DNA from: Bacteroidaceae bacterium
Lineage (GTDB): Bacteria > Bacteroidota > Bacteroidia > Bacteroidales > Bacteroidaceae
Direction of reading: 5' to 3'
Assembly: GCA_017551845.1 (NCBI GenBank)
Contig: JAFZKR010000112.1
Span: 1-34,270 of the forward strand
DNA: 34,270 nt
The position numbers and the translations under genes were made by a program. The notes under the pieces were generated by a model. That model worked only from the letters and a program-made list of their open reading frames with translations, did not search any database and was not told the DNA's origin. The stretch's first letter is position 1. Each line of letters begins with the position of its first letter. Shown piece by piece: positions 24,638 through 32,663 of this stretch.

Positions 24638-25660
24638 GTGGGTCTATTTTCATTAACACAGGAACTCTCGATGGATCTTGGCACTGCCAATACCATCATA
24701 ATGCACAATGACAAGATTGTTGTCAACGAGCCTTCAATTGTTGCTTTGGATAACCGAAGCGACAAGGTCGTGGCTGTCGGCAATCAGGCCAAGATGATGT
24801 ACGAAAAGACTAATAGTGCAATTCGCGTCATCCGTCCTCTCAAAAACGGTGTGATTGCCGATTTTGATGCTTGTGAACAGATGATGCGCGGCCTTATCGG
24901 CATGGTTGATTCAGGAAGACGTCTTTTCTCCCCTTCGTTGAAGATGGTGATAGGAGTGCCTTCGGGCAGCACTGAGGTTGAACTGCGTGCCGTACGTGAC
25001 TCTGCCGAACATGCCGGCGGGCGTGAGGTCTATATGCTGTTTGAACCAATGGCTGCCGCTATCGGTATTGGTATTGACGTGCTGGCTCCTGAGGGTAATA
25101 TGATTGTTGACATAGGTGGAGGTACTACTGAGATTGCAGTCATTTCATTGGGCGGTCTTTGCTCCAACAATTCCGTAAAGGTGGCAGGTGATGACTTTAC
25201 TGCCGACATTCAGGAGTATATGAGCCGACAGCACAATGTCAAAGTGAGTGAGAGGATGGCCGAACGCATCAAGATCAGTGTTGGCGCAGCATTGACTGAA
25301 CTCGGTGAAGAGGCACCGGATGATTATATTGTGAACGGTCCCAACAAGATTACCGCTCTGCCCATGTCTATCCCGGTATGCTATCAGGAGATTGCACATT
25401 GTCTTGACCGTTCCATCTCTAAGATAGAGTCAGCTGTTCTGAATACACTTGAGAACACGGAGCCGGAACTATATGCCGATATTCTAAAGAACGGTATATA
25501 TCTTTCGGGTGGCGGATCAATGCTGCGTGGTATCAGCAAGCGCCTCTCGGATAAGATAGGGATACCTTTCCATGTCGCCAGCGAGCCTTTGCTCAGTGTA
25601 GCCAAGGGAACCGGTATTGCCCTGAAGAACGTTGACCGTTTCTCATTCCTAATGAGATAA
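24638..25660 (+). CDS. mreB: Rod-shape actin homologue MreB
   Basis: MreB forms membrane-bound filaments that orient the elongation machinery for lateral cell-wall synthesis. The 340-residue protein has the actin-fold phosphate-1 loop MDLGTANT (12-19), the phosphate-2 region VDIGGGTTEIAV (about 155-166) and the adenosine motif YLSGGGSMLRGI (about 288-299). The N-terminal GLFSLTQELS matches the amphipathic start common to MreB. The start codon is GTG; the internal ATG at residue 12 would cut into the first nucleotide-binding loop and is unlikely. It is the first shape gene in the cluster. Confidence 0.97.
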   Translation: MGLFSLTQELSMDLGTANTIIMHNDKIVVNEPSIVALDNRSDKVVAVGNQAKMMYEKTNSAIRVIRPLKNGVIADFDACEQMMRGLIGMVDSGRRLFSPSLKMVIGVPSGSTEVELRAVRDSAEHAGGREVYMLFEPMAAAIGIGIDVLAPEGNMIVDIGGGTTEIAVISLGGLCSNNSVKVAGDDFTADIQEYMSRQHNVKVSERMAERIKISVGAALTELGEEAPDDYIVNGPNKITALPMSIPVCYQEIAHCLDRSISKIESAVLNTLENTEPELYADILKNGIYLSGGGSMLRGISKRLSDKIGIPFHVASEPLLSVAKGTGIALKNVDRFSFLMR

Positions 25661-25672
25661 TCCAGTCAAGCC

Positions 25673-26482
25673 GTGCGCTCCCTCCTCGATTTCCTTGTCA
25701 AACAGGCACACGTTTTCCTGTTCATATTGTTGGAGGCGTTGTCGCTGTTACTCCTGTTCGGGCTGAATGACAGGCAGAATATAGCCTTCATGACATCGGC
25801 GAACCGCCTGTCAGGGAGCATTCTGGAGTGGCGGTCTGGTGTAGAGAACTATATTGGTCTCAAAAGAGAGAACGAAAGGTTGCTCGTGGAGAATACGTTG
25901 TTGAGGGAGCGGCTTTATGCCGTTTCGGACAGTATTGAAACAGAGAAGGCGACCAGCGGAGAGTGCGTATTCATCATAGCCCGTGTCATAGACAATTCAG
26001 TCCGTAAGGATGATAATTACATTACAATAAACAAGGGTTGTTCCGATGGCGTAGAACAAGGCATGGGAGTTTTTGATTCCCGAGGGGTGATAGGAGTGGT
26101 GGAATTGGCGGGCTCCCGTTATTCCCTGGTACTCCCTGTGCTGAATAGCAAGAGCAGTATAAGCTGCAAAGTTTCAGGTTCAAACAATATAGGCTTTCTG
26201 GAATGGAGAGGAGGTGATCCATATAGGGCTACGGTAGTTGATATACCTTACCATTCAGCCGTTTCGGTGGGCGATACGATAGTAACGAGCGGCTATTCAT
26301 CGGCTTTCCCGGAAAATATTCCGGTGGGTGTGGTAGAGAGTGTAGATCAGCAGAGAATGAGTTATACTCTGACAGTCACGGTTGCTCTTTCTGTTGACAT
26401 GAGTGATTTGAGGTGGGTCTATGTGAACGGTATGAGACCTGACGCTGAACAGGAAGAAATAGGTAATTATAAGGAGAGATAG
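25673..26482 (+). CDS. mreC: Rod-shape protein MreC
   Basis: MreC is a single-pass periplasmic scaffold that links MreB to PBP2/RodA and activates PBP2. The 269-residue protein has one N-terminal transmembrane segment (about 12-30), a coiled-coil (about 52-80, KRENERLLVENTLLRERL), then the double beta-barrel domain with KGCSDGVEQGMGVFDSRGVIGVV and GDTIVTSGYSSAFPENIPVGVV. The start is GTG at 25673, in frame with and 12 bases after the mreB stop; there is no upstream alternative in between. mreD begins 4 bases after its stop. Confidence 0.95.
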   Translation: MRSLLDFLVKQAHVFLFILLEALSLLLLFGLNDRQNIAFMTSANRLSGSILEWRSGVENYIGLKRENERLLVENTLLRERLYAVSDSIETEKATSGECVFIIARVIDNSVRKDDNYITINKGCSDGVEQGMGVFDSRGVIGVVELAGSRYSLVLPVLNSKSSISCKVSGSNNIGFLEWRGGDPYRATVVDIPYHSAVSVGDTIVTSGYSSAFPENIPVGVVESVDQQRMSYTLTVTVALSVDMSDLRWVYVNGMRPDAEQEEIGNYKER

Positions 26483-26486
26483 TTAT

Positions 26487-27014
26487 ATGGAACCTGTGTC
26501 TTTTCTGAAAAGATTAGGGACAATGGTGGGACTTGTCCTGCTGCAGGTCCTCTTCCTGAACAGGATATCGCTGTTCGGATATGTCACTCCTCTGTTTTAC
26601 CTGTGGTTAATAGTCCGTTTTGACAGTTCGATGTCAAGATATTCCATGTTGCTTTGGGGCTTTATTATCGGACTATCCGTTGATGTGTTCACAGGTACGC
26701 CCGGCCTTAATGCCGCTTCGGCTACATTTGCAGCCATGTTTCAACCTGCCATACTCAAGCTTTTCCTTGCTAAGGATCGCCGTGAGGTGATAATCCCGGG
26801 GCGGAACTCGATGAGTACAGGACCGTTTGCCGGTTATCTTTTCCTGATGACTCTGCTTCATCACACTGTCTATTTCTTTTTGCGTAGCATTCCTCTTGAA
26901 GACTGGGTAGTCATGACTGCCAAGATCGTATTGAGCACGATTCTGACTTTCATAGCCATGCTTGTAGTGGGATTATCTGCAGGAGATTCAAATCAGAGAC
27001 GTGCTGTACAGTGA
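26487..27014 (+). CDS. mreD: Rod-shape protein MreD
   Basis: MreD is a small integral membrane protein of the elongasome. The 175 residues include about five hydrophobic helices, with the conserved-looking LWGFIIGLSVDVFTGTPGLNAAS segment (about 56-78), in which an Asp and Gly-rich helix matches MreD/RfaG-type proteins. Sequence conservation in this family is low, so the call depends on the topology and on the position between mreC and the PBP2 gene. The final codons overlap the next start (GTGA). Confidence 0.9.
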   Translation: MEPVSFLKRLGTMVGLVLLQVLFLNRISLFGYVTPLFYLWLIVRFDSSMSRYSMLLWGFIIGLSVDVFTGTPGLNAASATFAAMFQPAILKLFLAKDRREVIIPGRNSMSTGPFAGYLFLMTLLHHTVYFFLRSIPLEDWVVMTAKIVLSTILTFIAMLVVGLSAGDSNQRRAVQ

Positions 27015-28855
27015 AAAGCCACAGATTCGATAACAGGAAGTTCGTCATAGGTATCATGGTGATGGCCGTGGTCTTTTTGTATGTGTCGCGTCTTTTCTAC
27101 ATACAGATCATGGATACCCGATACAGCAGTTCCGCAAACAGCAACGCTCTATACCGCAGGACCATATATCCTGTGAGAGGTGTCATATATGACAGGAACG
27201 GTGAAGTGCTGGTAGGGAACAGCCCGTCATACGACGTCATTGTAACCATGCGTGATGTCAAGAATCTTGATACACTTGAATTATGCCGTTCCCTTGATAT
27301 TACAAAGGAATATTTCGATGAGAGGATGGCCGACATAAAGAACCTTCGCCGTAATCCTGGTTATTCATCATATACAAGACAGGTGTTCATGTCCCAACTA
27401 TCTGTTGAGGAGATTTCAGATTTCAGGGAGAATCTGTTTCATTTCAGAGGCTTTGACATAGATAGAAGGACACTTAGAAATTACAGTTTCAGTGTAGGCG
27501 CTCATCTGTTAGGCGATATGGGTGAGGTGTCGAAGAGTGACATAGAGGACGATGATTATTATGTGCAGGGTGATTTCATCGGAAAACAGGGCGTGGAAAA
27601 ATACTACGAAAAAATACTCCGTGGAAAAAAGGGCGTTGAGATAATGCTGAAAGATGCTTACGGAAGGATTCAAGGAAGTTATCAGGAAGGACTCTCTGAT
27701 GTCCCCCCTGAGCCTGGCCGTAATGTCAGGTTGGGTGTTGACATCAGGCTTCAGGCCCTCGGCGAGAGGCTCATGCAGCACAAGATAGGCAGTATAGTGG
27801 CTATTGAACCGGAGACTGGAGAGATTCTTTGTATGGTCTCTTCTCCTACGTTCGATCCTTCGGAACTCATAGGTCGCCATCGCGGCGAAAACTATAGTAT
27901 CCTTGCGGCAAAAAGAGACAAACCTCTGCTAAACAGGACTATACAGGGGACTTATCCTCCCGGCTCCACTTTCAAGACCGCTCAGGCTCTCACTTTCCTG
28001 CAGGAGGGAATAATTGATACGGAAACCCGTTTTCCATGTACCGGAGGATTCGTATTCCGAGGGTTAAGGGTGGGTTGTCATGCTCACTCCTCTCCATTGT
28101 CGCTTTTACCCGCCATCGCAACGTCATGCAATGGTTTTTTCTGCTGGGGTTATTACAGGATGATAGGTGCGGACAAATACAGGACTCCTCAGGCTGCACT
28201 AACCGTGTGGAAGGATTATATGGTAGATATGGGGTTTGGTTATACACTTGGTGTTGACCTGCCCGGTGAAGCCCGTGGCATGATTCCAAACTCTGACTAT
28301 TATGACCGTCATTACAACAAATCCTGGAACGGTCTGACTACTATCAGCAACGCCATAGGACAGGGTGAAGTTACTCTTACTCCTTTGCAGATTGCCAATT
28401 TGGGTGCTACCATCGCTAACCGAGGCTTTTATATCACTCCTCATGTTGTCAAGGAGATTGAGGGAGAAGAACTGGATTCTCTCTATACTACCAGACATTA
28501 TGTGAGAGTTGATAGGGAGAATTATGAAAAGGTTGTACAGGGTATGCGGTTGTCCGTTCTTGAGGGAACTTGCCGTTCTGCCAACAGCAGGGAGTATCAG
28601 GTATGCGGGAAGACCGGCACAGCTGAAAACAGAGGGAAGGACCATTCGGTATTTATGGGTTTCGCTCCGATGGAGAACCCCAAAATAGCGATTGCAGTAT
28701 ATGTGGAGAACGGTGGCTTCGGTGCCGTATATGGAGTACCGATTGGCGCTCTGATGATGGAACAGTATCTGACAGGGGGACTTTCTGAGGAGAGTGAGGT
28801 CAAGGCAAAGGCTTTGTCGGAAAGGAGTATTGATTATGGGGAGGAAGAGCGTTGA
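27011..28855 (+). CDS. mrdA: Penicillin-binding protein 2 (elongation transpeptidase)
   Basis: This class B PBP cross-links peptidoglycan during cell elongation, partnered with RodA. The 614-residue protein has one N-terminal transmembrane helix (about 11-28), a PBP dimerisation/pedestal domain including YPVRGVIYDRNGEVL (about 50-64), and a transpeptidase domain with all three active-site motifs: STFK (Ser319-Lys322), SCN (372-374) and KTG (534-536). The start is GTG, overlapping the mreD stop by four bases. rodA begins inside the last 20 bases of this gene, so translation of the pair is probably coupled. Confidence 0.96.
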   Translation: MKSHRFDNRKFVIGIMVMAVVFLYVSRLFYIQIMDTRYSSSANSNALYRRTIYPVRGVIYDRNGEVLVGNSPSYDVIVTMRDVKNLDTLELCRSLDITKEYFDERMADIKNLRRNPGYSSYTRQVFMSQLSVEEISDFRENLFHFRGFDIDRRTLRNYSFSVGAHLLGDMGEVSKSDIEDDDYYVQGDFIGKQGVEKYYEKILRGKKGVEIMLKDAYGRIQGSYQEGLSDVPPEPGRNVRLGVDIRLQALGERLMQHKIGSIVAIEPETGEILCMVSSPTFDPSELIGRHRGENYSILAAKRDKPLLNRTIQGTYPPGSTFKTAQALTFLQEGIIDTETRFPCTGGFVFRGLRVGCHAHSSPLSLLPAIATSCNGFFCWGYYRMIGADKYRTPQAALTVWKDYMVDMGFGYTLGVDLPGEARGMIPNSDYYDRHYNKSWNGLTTISNAIGQGEVTLTPLQIANLGATIANRGFYITPHVVKEIEGEELDSLYTTRHYVRVDRENYEKVVQGMRLSVLEGTCRSANSREYQVCGKTGTAENRGKDHSVFMGFAPMENPKIAIAVYVENGGFGAVYGVPIGALMMEQYLTGGLSEESEVKAKALSERSIDYGEEER

Positions 28856-30293
28856 CATAATAGGAAAAATTGACTGGATTACGGTTCTTCTGTATCTGTG
28901 CCTGACTGTGTGCGGATGGTTGTCAGTGTGCGGAGCAAGTGCTGATCTTGAGAATCCGGATTTACTCTCTTTTGCCACCCGTCCCGGAAAACAGTTGGTC
29001 TGGATACTCTGTGCTATTGCAATAGGAGTTCTTGTTCTCTCAATTACAAAGGATTTCTACAGCACCTATTCATATATCATCTATCTGGCACTATTGGCTC
29101 TTCTGGTTATCACGATATTTGTAGCTGAGGATACAAAGGGTTCCCATTCCTGGCTCAAGATGGGGCCCGTGAGCATTCAGCCAGCCGAGTTCGCAAAATT
29201 CGGGACAGCCTTGGCACTTGCGCGTTTCATTGACAGATACGAATTCAATATTGACAGGCTCAAGGATATTTTAAGTGCTGTGGCCATTTTCATGGTGCCC
29301 ATGATACTAATCGTACTGCAGAGCGAGACAGGCTCGGCACTTGTCTATCTGGCTTTCCTGTTAGTCCTTTACAGGGAGGGAATGACGGGCAATGTGCTTC
29401 TGATAGGATTTTGTGCGATACTTTTTTTTATTCTGGGCATTAAGTTCGGAGGCGTTTCCTTAGGAGGACAGCCATACAGTATGGGAAGGATGTCAGTTCT
29501 TTCAATAATCCAGATACTGATGGTGATTTCAGGGTGGATTATGGATAAAAACAGGACGGTAGGGATAGGATTGCTGATTCTTGAAATAGGCGTCACGCTG
29601 GTTGGCTTCTCGCTCTCGCTTACAGTCACTCCGTTCAATGTCACATGGCTTCAGATGGCACTCATTCTTGCAGGTTGTATCTTTCTCGTGTTTCATGCCT
29701 TGAAGGATATGGTTAAAAGGTATATTCTGATAGTGTTGTTTGCGTTGGGTTCAGTAGGATATCTGCTCTCAGTGGATTATGTTTTCAACGAGATACTCCG
29801 ACCACACCAGCAGACAAGGATTAATGTCATACTCGGTCTTGAGGATGATCCGTTGGGCAAAGGTTATAACGTGAACCAGTCGCTCATTGCTATAGGAAGT
29901 GGAGGCCTTAGCGGAAAGGGTTTCATGAAAGGAACACAGACAAAACTCAAATATGTACCGGAGCAGGATACGGATTTCATTTTTTGTACTGTCGGTGAAG
30001 AAAAGGGCTTCCTTGGCTCTGCCGGCGTACTGATTCTTTATCTATGCCTGCTTTTGAGACTTATTTCGGTGGCCGAACGACAGACATCGGCATTCGGAAG
30101 AGTATTCGGATACTCCGTGGCCAGCATTCTCTTTTTCCACCTTTTTGTGAATGTCGGTATGGTTCTGGGTATTACTCCTGTCATAGGAATTCCTTTGCCG
30201 TTCTTCAGTTACGGCGGTTCTTCCCTATGGGGATTCACAATCCTGCTTGCTGTCTTCCTGAGGATAGACTGTGAGCGTAATGTCCGTGTATAG
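28836..30293 (+). CDS. rodA: SEDS-family peptidoglycan polymerase RodA
   Basis: RodA is the membrane glycosyltransferase that polymerises lipid II during elongation. The 485-residue protein has about ten or more helices, the HSWLKMGPVSIQPAEFAK segment (about 92-109), and the C-terminal SEDS signature GSGGLSGKGFMKGTQ, VPEQDTDFIF and GEEKGFLG (about 360-400), then PLPFFSYGGSS near the end. It is longer than the 370-residue E. coli protein because of extra hydrophobic sequence in the middle (about 210-310), a feature I recall from Bacteroidota RodA. The frame is open to 28794, but the ATG at 28836 gives the expected N-terminus and a 20-base overlap with mrdA. It ends the cluster. Confidence 0.95.
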   Translation: MGRKSVDIIGKIDWITVLLYLCLTVCGWLSVCGASADLENPDLLSFATRPGKQLVWILCAIAIGVLVLSITKDFYSTYSYIIYLALLALLVITIFVAEDTKGSHSWLKMGPVSIQPAEFAKFGTALALARFIDRYEFNIDRLKDILSAVAIFMVPMILIVLQSETGSALVYLAFLLVLYREGMTGNVLLIGFCAILFFILGIKFGGVSLGGQPYSMGRMSVLSIIQILMVISGWIMDKNRTVGIGLLILEIGVTLVGFSLSLTVTPFNVTWLQMALILAGCIFLVFHALKDMVKRYILIVLFALGSVGYLLSVDYVFNEILRPHQQTRINVILGLEDDPLGKGYNVNQSLIAIGSGGLSGKGFMKGTQTKLKYVPEQDTDFIFCTVGEEKGFLGSAGVLILYLCLLLRLISVAERQTSAFGRVFGYSVASILFFHLFVNVGMVLGITPVIGIPLPFFSYGGSSLWGFTILLAVFLRIDCERNVRV

Positions 30294-30303
30294 CTCTCTT
30301 TTT

Positions 30304-31428
30304 TCAGTTACGTGGAGGGTGGTTGTGATGATTTCCGTAGTTGTTTTTCCTTTTCTTCTTCTTCTTGTCGAAACGTGACAGGTCGCCTTCATCAAGTATG
30401 TCTGAAGAACGGATGGTATCAGTTTTCTGCGTGTTCGCGTTGAGTGATAAGGGCTTGTTTCCTTTCCTGTTCATGGATATTATTTCAAGAGCCCTAGCCG
30501 GTGATATAGTCTCCATATTGGCAGCAAACACCTTGTCGGTGGAATATGTCAGCTGTCCGTTCAGGATGTCGGCCTTGAAGAAATAATAGGTGCTGTCCAT
30601 TGTCTCGAGTGGAATGTCACGTGACGGAAAGTGTTTCTGAGCCTCCACGTATGCATCCACCTCATAGTTCAGACAGCACTTCAGTTTGGCACACTGTCCT
30701 GCGAGTTTCTGAGGATTCATGGAGATATCCTGCATTCTTGCGGCTCCGGTTGAAACCGATACGAAACTTGTCATCCATGTGGTGCAGCACAGTTCTCTGC
30801 CGCACGGACCTATGCCTCCTATGCGTCCCGCTTCTTGACGGGCACCTATCTGTTTCATCTCTATGCGTACTCGGAACACTTCGGCAAGAACCTTGATCAA
30901 TTGTCGGAAATCGACCCTGCCGTCGGCAATATAGTAGAAAATAGCTTTGGCACCATCGCCTTGGTACTCCACATCACCTATCTTCATTTCAAGTCCCAGG
31001 TCCTTGGCTATCTGCCTGGAGCGTATCATTGTGTCATGCTCTCGTGCCTTGGCTTCAGTATACTTTTCCATATCCACCTCGCGTGCTTTGCGATAGACTC
31101 TTTTTATCTCTATATCAGGGCGTAGATTGGCTTTCCTCATTTGAAGAGTTACAAGTCGTCCGGTCATTGTAACGGTTCCTATATCGTGGCCGGGATTGGA
31201 TTCTACGGCAACTATATCTCCTTTATGCAGGTCCAGCTTGTTTGAGTTGATGAAGAATCCCTTACGAGTATTCTTGAACTGGACTTCCACATATCCTTCC
31301 TCATTTTCAGAGCCGGGAACGCCGGAAAGATAGTCAAAAGAGTGAAGCTGTCCCATACTCCGGCCACAGCCTTCGCAGCGTATTCCTCCGCTACCGTTAT
31401 TTAAGGTAAAATCATTTTCCATATTCAT
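30304..31428 (-). CDS. PSP1-domain protein (RicT/YaaT family)
   Basis: In Bacillus the RicT (YaaT) protein is part of a Y-complex with Fe-S clusters that affects RNA processing and development; the role in Bacteroidota is not known to me. The 374-residue protein has an N-terminal CEGCG pair (Cys18, Cys21), a PSP1 domain over about residues 45-250, and the conserved cysteines CGRELCC (209, 214, 215) and CAKLKCC (246, 251, 252) that likely bind an Fe-S cluster. The C-terminal about 40 residues are low-complexity and basic (KKKKKRKNN, then His/Pro-rich), unlike the Bacillus protein, and could bind nucleic acid. It overlaps holB by four bases (ATGA). Confidence 0.92.
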   Translation of the reverse strand: MNMENDFTLNNGSGGIRCEGCGRSMGQLHSFDYLSGVPGSENEEGYVEVQFKNTRKGFFINSNKLDLHKGDIVAVESNPGHDIGTVTMTGRLVTLQMRKANLRPDIEIKRVYRKAREVDMEKYTEAKAREHDTMIRSRQIAKDLGLEMKIGDVEYQGDGAKAIFYYIADGRVDFRQLIKVLAEVFRVRIEMKQIGARQEAGRIGGIGPCGRELCCTTWMTSFVSVSTGAARMQDISMNPQKLAGQCAKLKCCLNYEVDAYVEAQKHFPSRDIPLETMDSTYYFFKADILNGQLTYSTDKVFAANMETISPARALEIISMNRKGNKPLSLNANTQKTDTIRSSDILDEGDLSRFDKKKKKRKNNYGNHHNHPPRN

Positions 31429-32561
31429 TGTTTCATTTGCATGATGGTCTTGAGGGTAAGGTCAAAGAACACCATCTTAGAGTTGACATTCTGTTCTATA
31501 TCCCGTTGCGCATCGGATATTATTTCCATGAGTCCGATGATATTTCTTTCATTCACGAACGGGGCAAACCTTGTGGAGAACTGTTCCTCCCGTTCAGTCA
31601 TGTAATTCAATTCCGGCTCGTGGAAGTTGCATATAAAGTTCTCACGTATCATCCGCTGACAGTATTCAAGGAATCGTTTCTGCCATTCACGTCCACCTGA
31701 GGCCATGTTTTCGGACCATGCTTTGAGCTCCTTGAGTTTCCTTCCGTAGGTGAGACGCATAAGCTGCATGAAATAATCCAGGAATTCCTCGCTTTCGGCA
31801 TTGATTTTGAGAGCTTTTATGGCTTTTAACCAGCTTCCTCCGCTGAAATGAGCTATCTTTCCGGCTGTTTCATGAGCCAGACCATAACCGGGTCCTGTCA
31901 GGGATGATTCTATGTCAGATAGAGGTATCCTTTTGAACTCTATTCTTTGCGTTCGGCTCACAATTGTTTCCAGCATCTGTTCAGGAGTGTCGGAAATCAG
32001 TATGAATACCGTTCCTGAAGGAGGTTCTTCAAGCAGTTTGAGCAATGAGTTGGCGCACTCAGCCTTCATCTTTTCAGCATGCCAGACAATCACTATCTTG
32101 TATCCGCCCTCCACCGATTTGAGGGCCAGTTTGGAATTGATTGACTCGCTTTCTGTCACGAATATACGTGCCTGTTTATTATCGGCATCAATGGCGTTCA
32201 TCCAGTCTTCAAAGCCGAAATAGCGATTCTCAAGAACGAATTCCCGCCAGGTAGCTATCTCATCGTCCGATACCGTGGAACGGCCTGCGGTTTTACTTTT
32301 GTTTATGACAGGGAATACAAAGTGCAAATCCGGATGGACCAGCTTGTCCATCTTTACGCACGATGGGCATGTGCCGCAGGAGTCAGTACCGCTGCCCTTG
32401 TCTCGACATAACAGGTAGCGGCTGAATGCGATTGCTGTCTGAAGTTTACCTGTACCCTCAGGACCACAGAACAGCAGAGCATGGGGCACAGTCCCCTGCT
32501 GAGCGTCCTTTACGAGCCGCTCAATCACCTCCTGCTGTCCTATGATATCCTTAAAATACAT
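31425..32561 (-). CDS. holB: DNA polymerase III delta-prime subunit
   Basis: Delta-prime is the stator of the clamp loader that places the beta sliding clamp on DNA. The 378-residue protein has the AAA+ fold: a P-loop-like GPEGTGKL (33-40) with Leu where Thr or Ser would normally bind Mg, a zinc-binding Cys set (Cys52, 62, 65, 68), NSLLKLLEEPPSGTVFIL, and SRTQRIEF in place of the SRC motif of DnaX. The degenerate P-loop supports delta-prime rather than the ATP-hydrolysing tau/gamma. The C-terminal helical collar follows. It heads the two-gene unit with the PSP1 gene, as in Firmicutes where holB and ricT are also adjacent. Confidence 0.93.
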   Translation of the reverse strand: MYFKDIIGQQEVIERLVKDAQQGTVPHALLFCGPEGTGKLQTAIAFSRYLLCRDKGSGTDSCGTCPSCVKMDKLVHPDLHFVFPVINKSKTAGRSTVSDDEIATWREFVLENRYFGFEDWMNAIDADNKQARIFVTESESINSKLALKSVEGGYKIVIVWHAEKMKAECANSLLKLLEEPPSGTVFILISDTPEQMLETIVSRTQRIEFKRIPLSDIESSLTGPGYGLAHETAGKIAHFSGGSWLKAIKALKINAESEEFLDYFMQLMRLTYGRKLKELKAWSENMASGGREWQKRFLEYCQRMIRENFICNFHEPELNYMTEREEQFSTRFAPFVNERNIIGLMEIISDAQRDIEQNVNSKMVFFDLTLKTIMQMKQ

Positions 32562-32571
32562 GTGTTACTTT

Positions 32572-32662
32572 GGCTTTGGCTTTGGCGTTGGCTGCCATAC
32601 GGTGCGTGGCGTTCAGTCCGAAGGACCGATAAAAGCCAACGCCAATGCCAACGCCAACGTTA
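32572..32662. repeat. Hexamer-based imperfect inverted repeat
   Basis: The left arm (about 32572-32593) is three copies of TTTGGC followed by GTTGGC. The right arm (about 32633-32660) is the complement with variations: AGCCAAC, GCCAAT, GCCAAC, GCCAACG. About 13 bases next to the loop are perfectly complementary (TTGGCGTTGGCT with AGCCAACGCCAA). The 40-base spacer holds a small hairpin (GTCC GAA GGAC, 32617-32627). The element fills the gap between the fumarase stop and the holB start and could act as a terminator or transcript stabiliser for the fumarase mRNA, although no T tract follows on the minus strand. Confidence 0.7.
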
Positions 32663-32663
32663 A

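Noticed and set aside
31425..32561. DnaX (tau/gamma) instead of delta-prime
   Set aside because: The P-loop ends in Leu instead of Thr/Ser, the SRC motif is SRT, the protein is only 378 residues, and it is paired with the PSP1 gene as holB usually is.
32572..32662. Hexamer repeats as a CRISPR array
   Set aside because: The repeats are six bases, contiguous and inverted, with no unique spacers and no cas genes.
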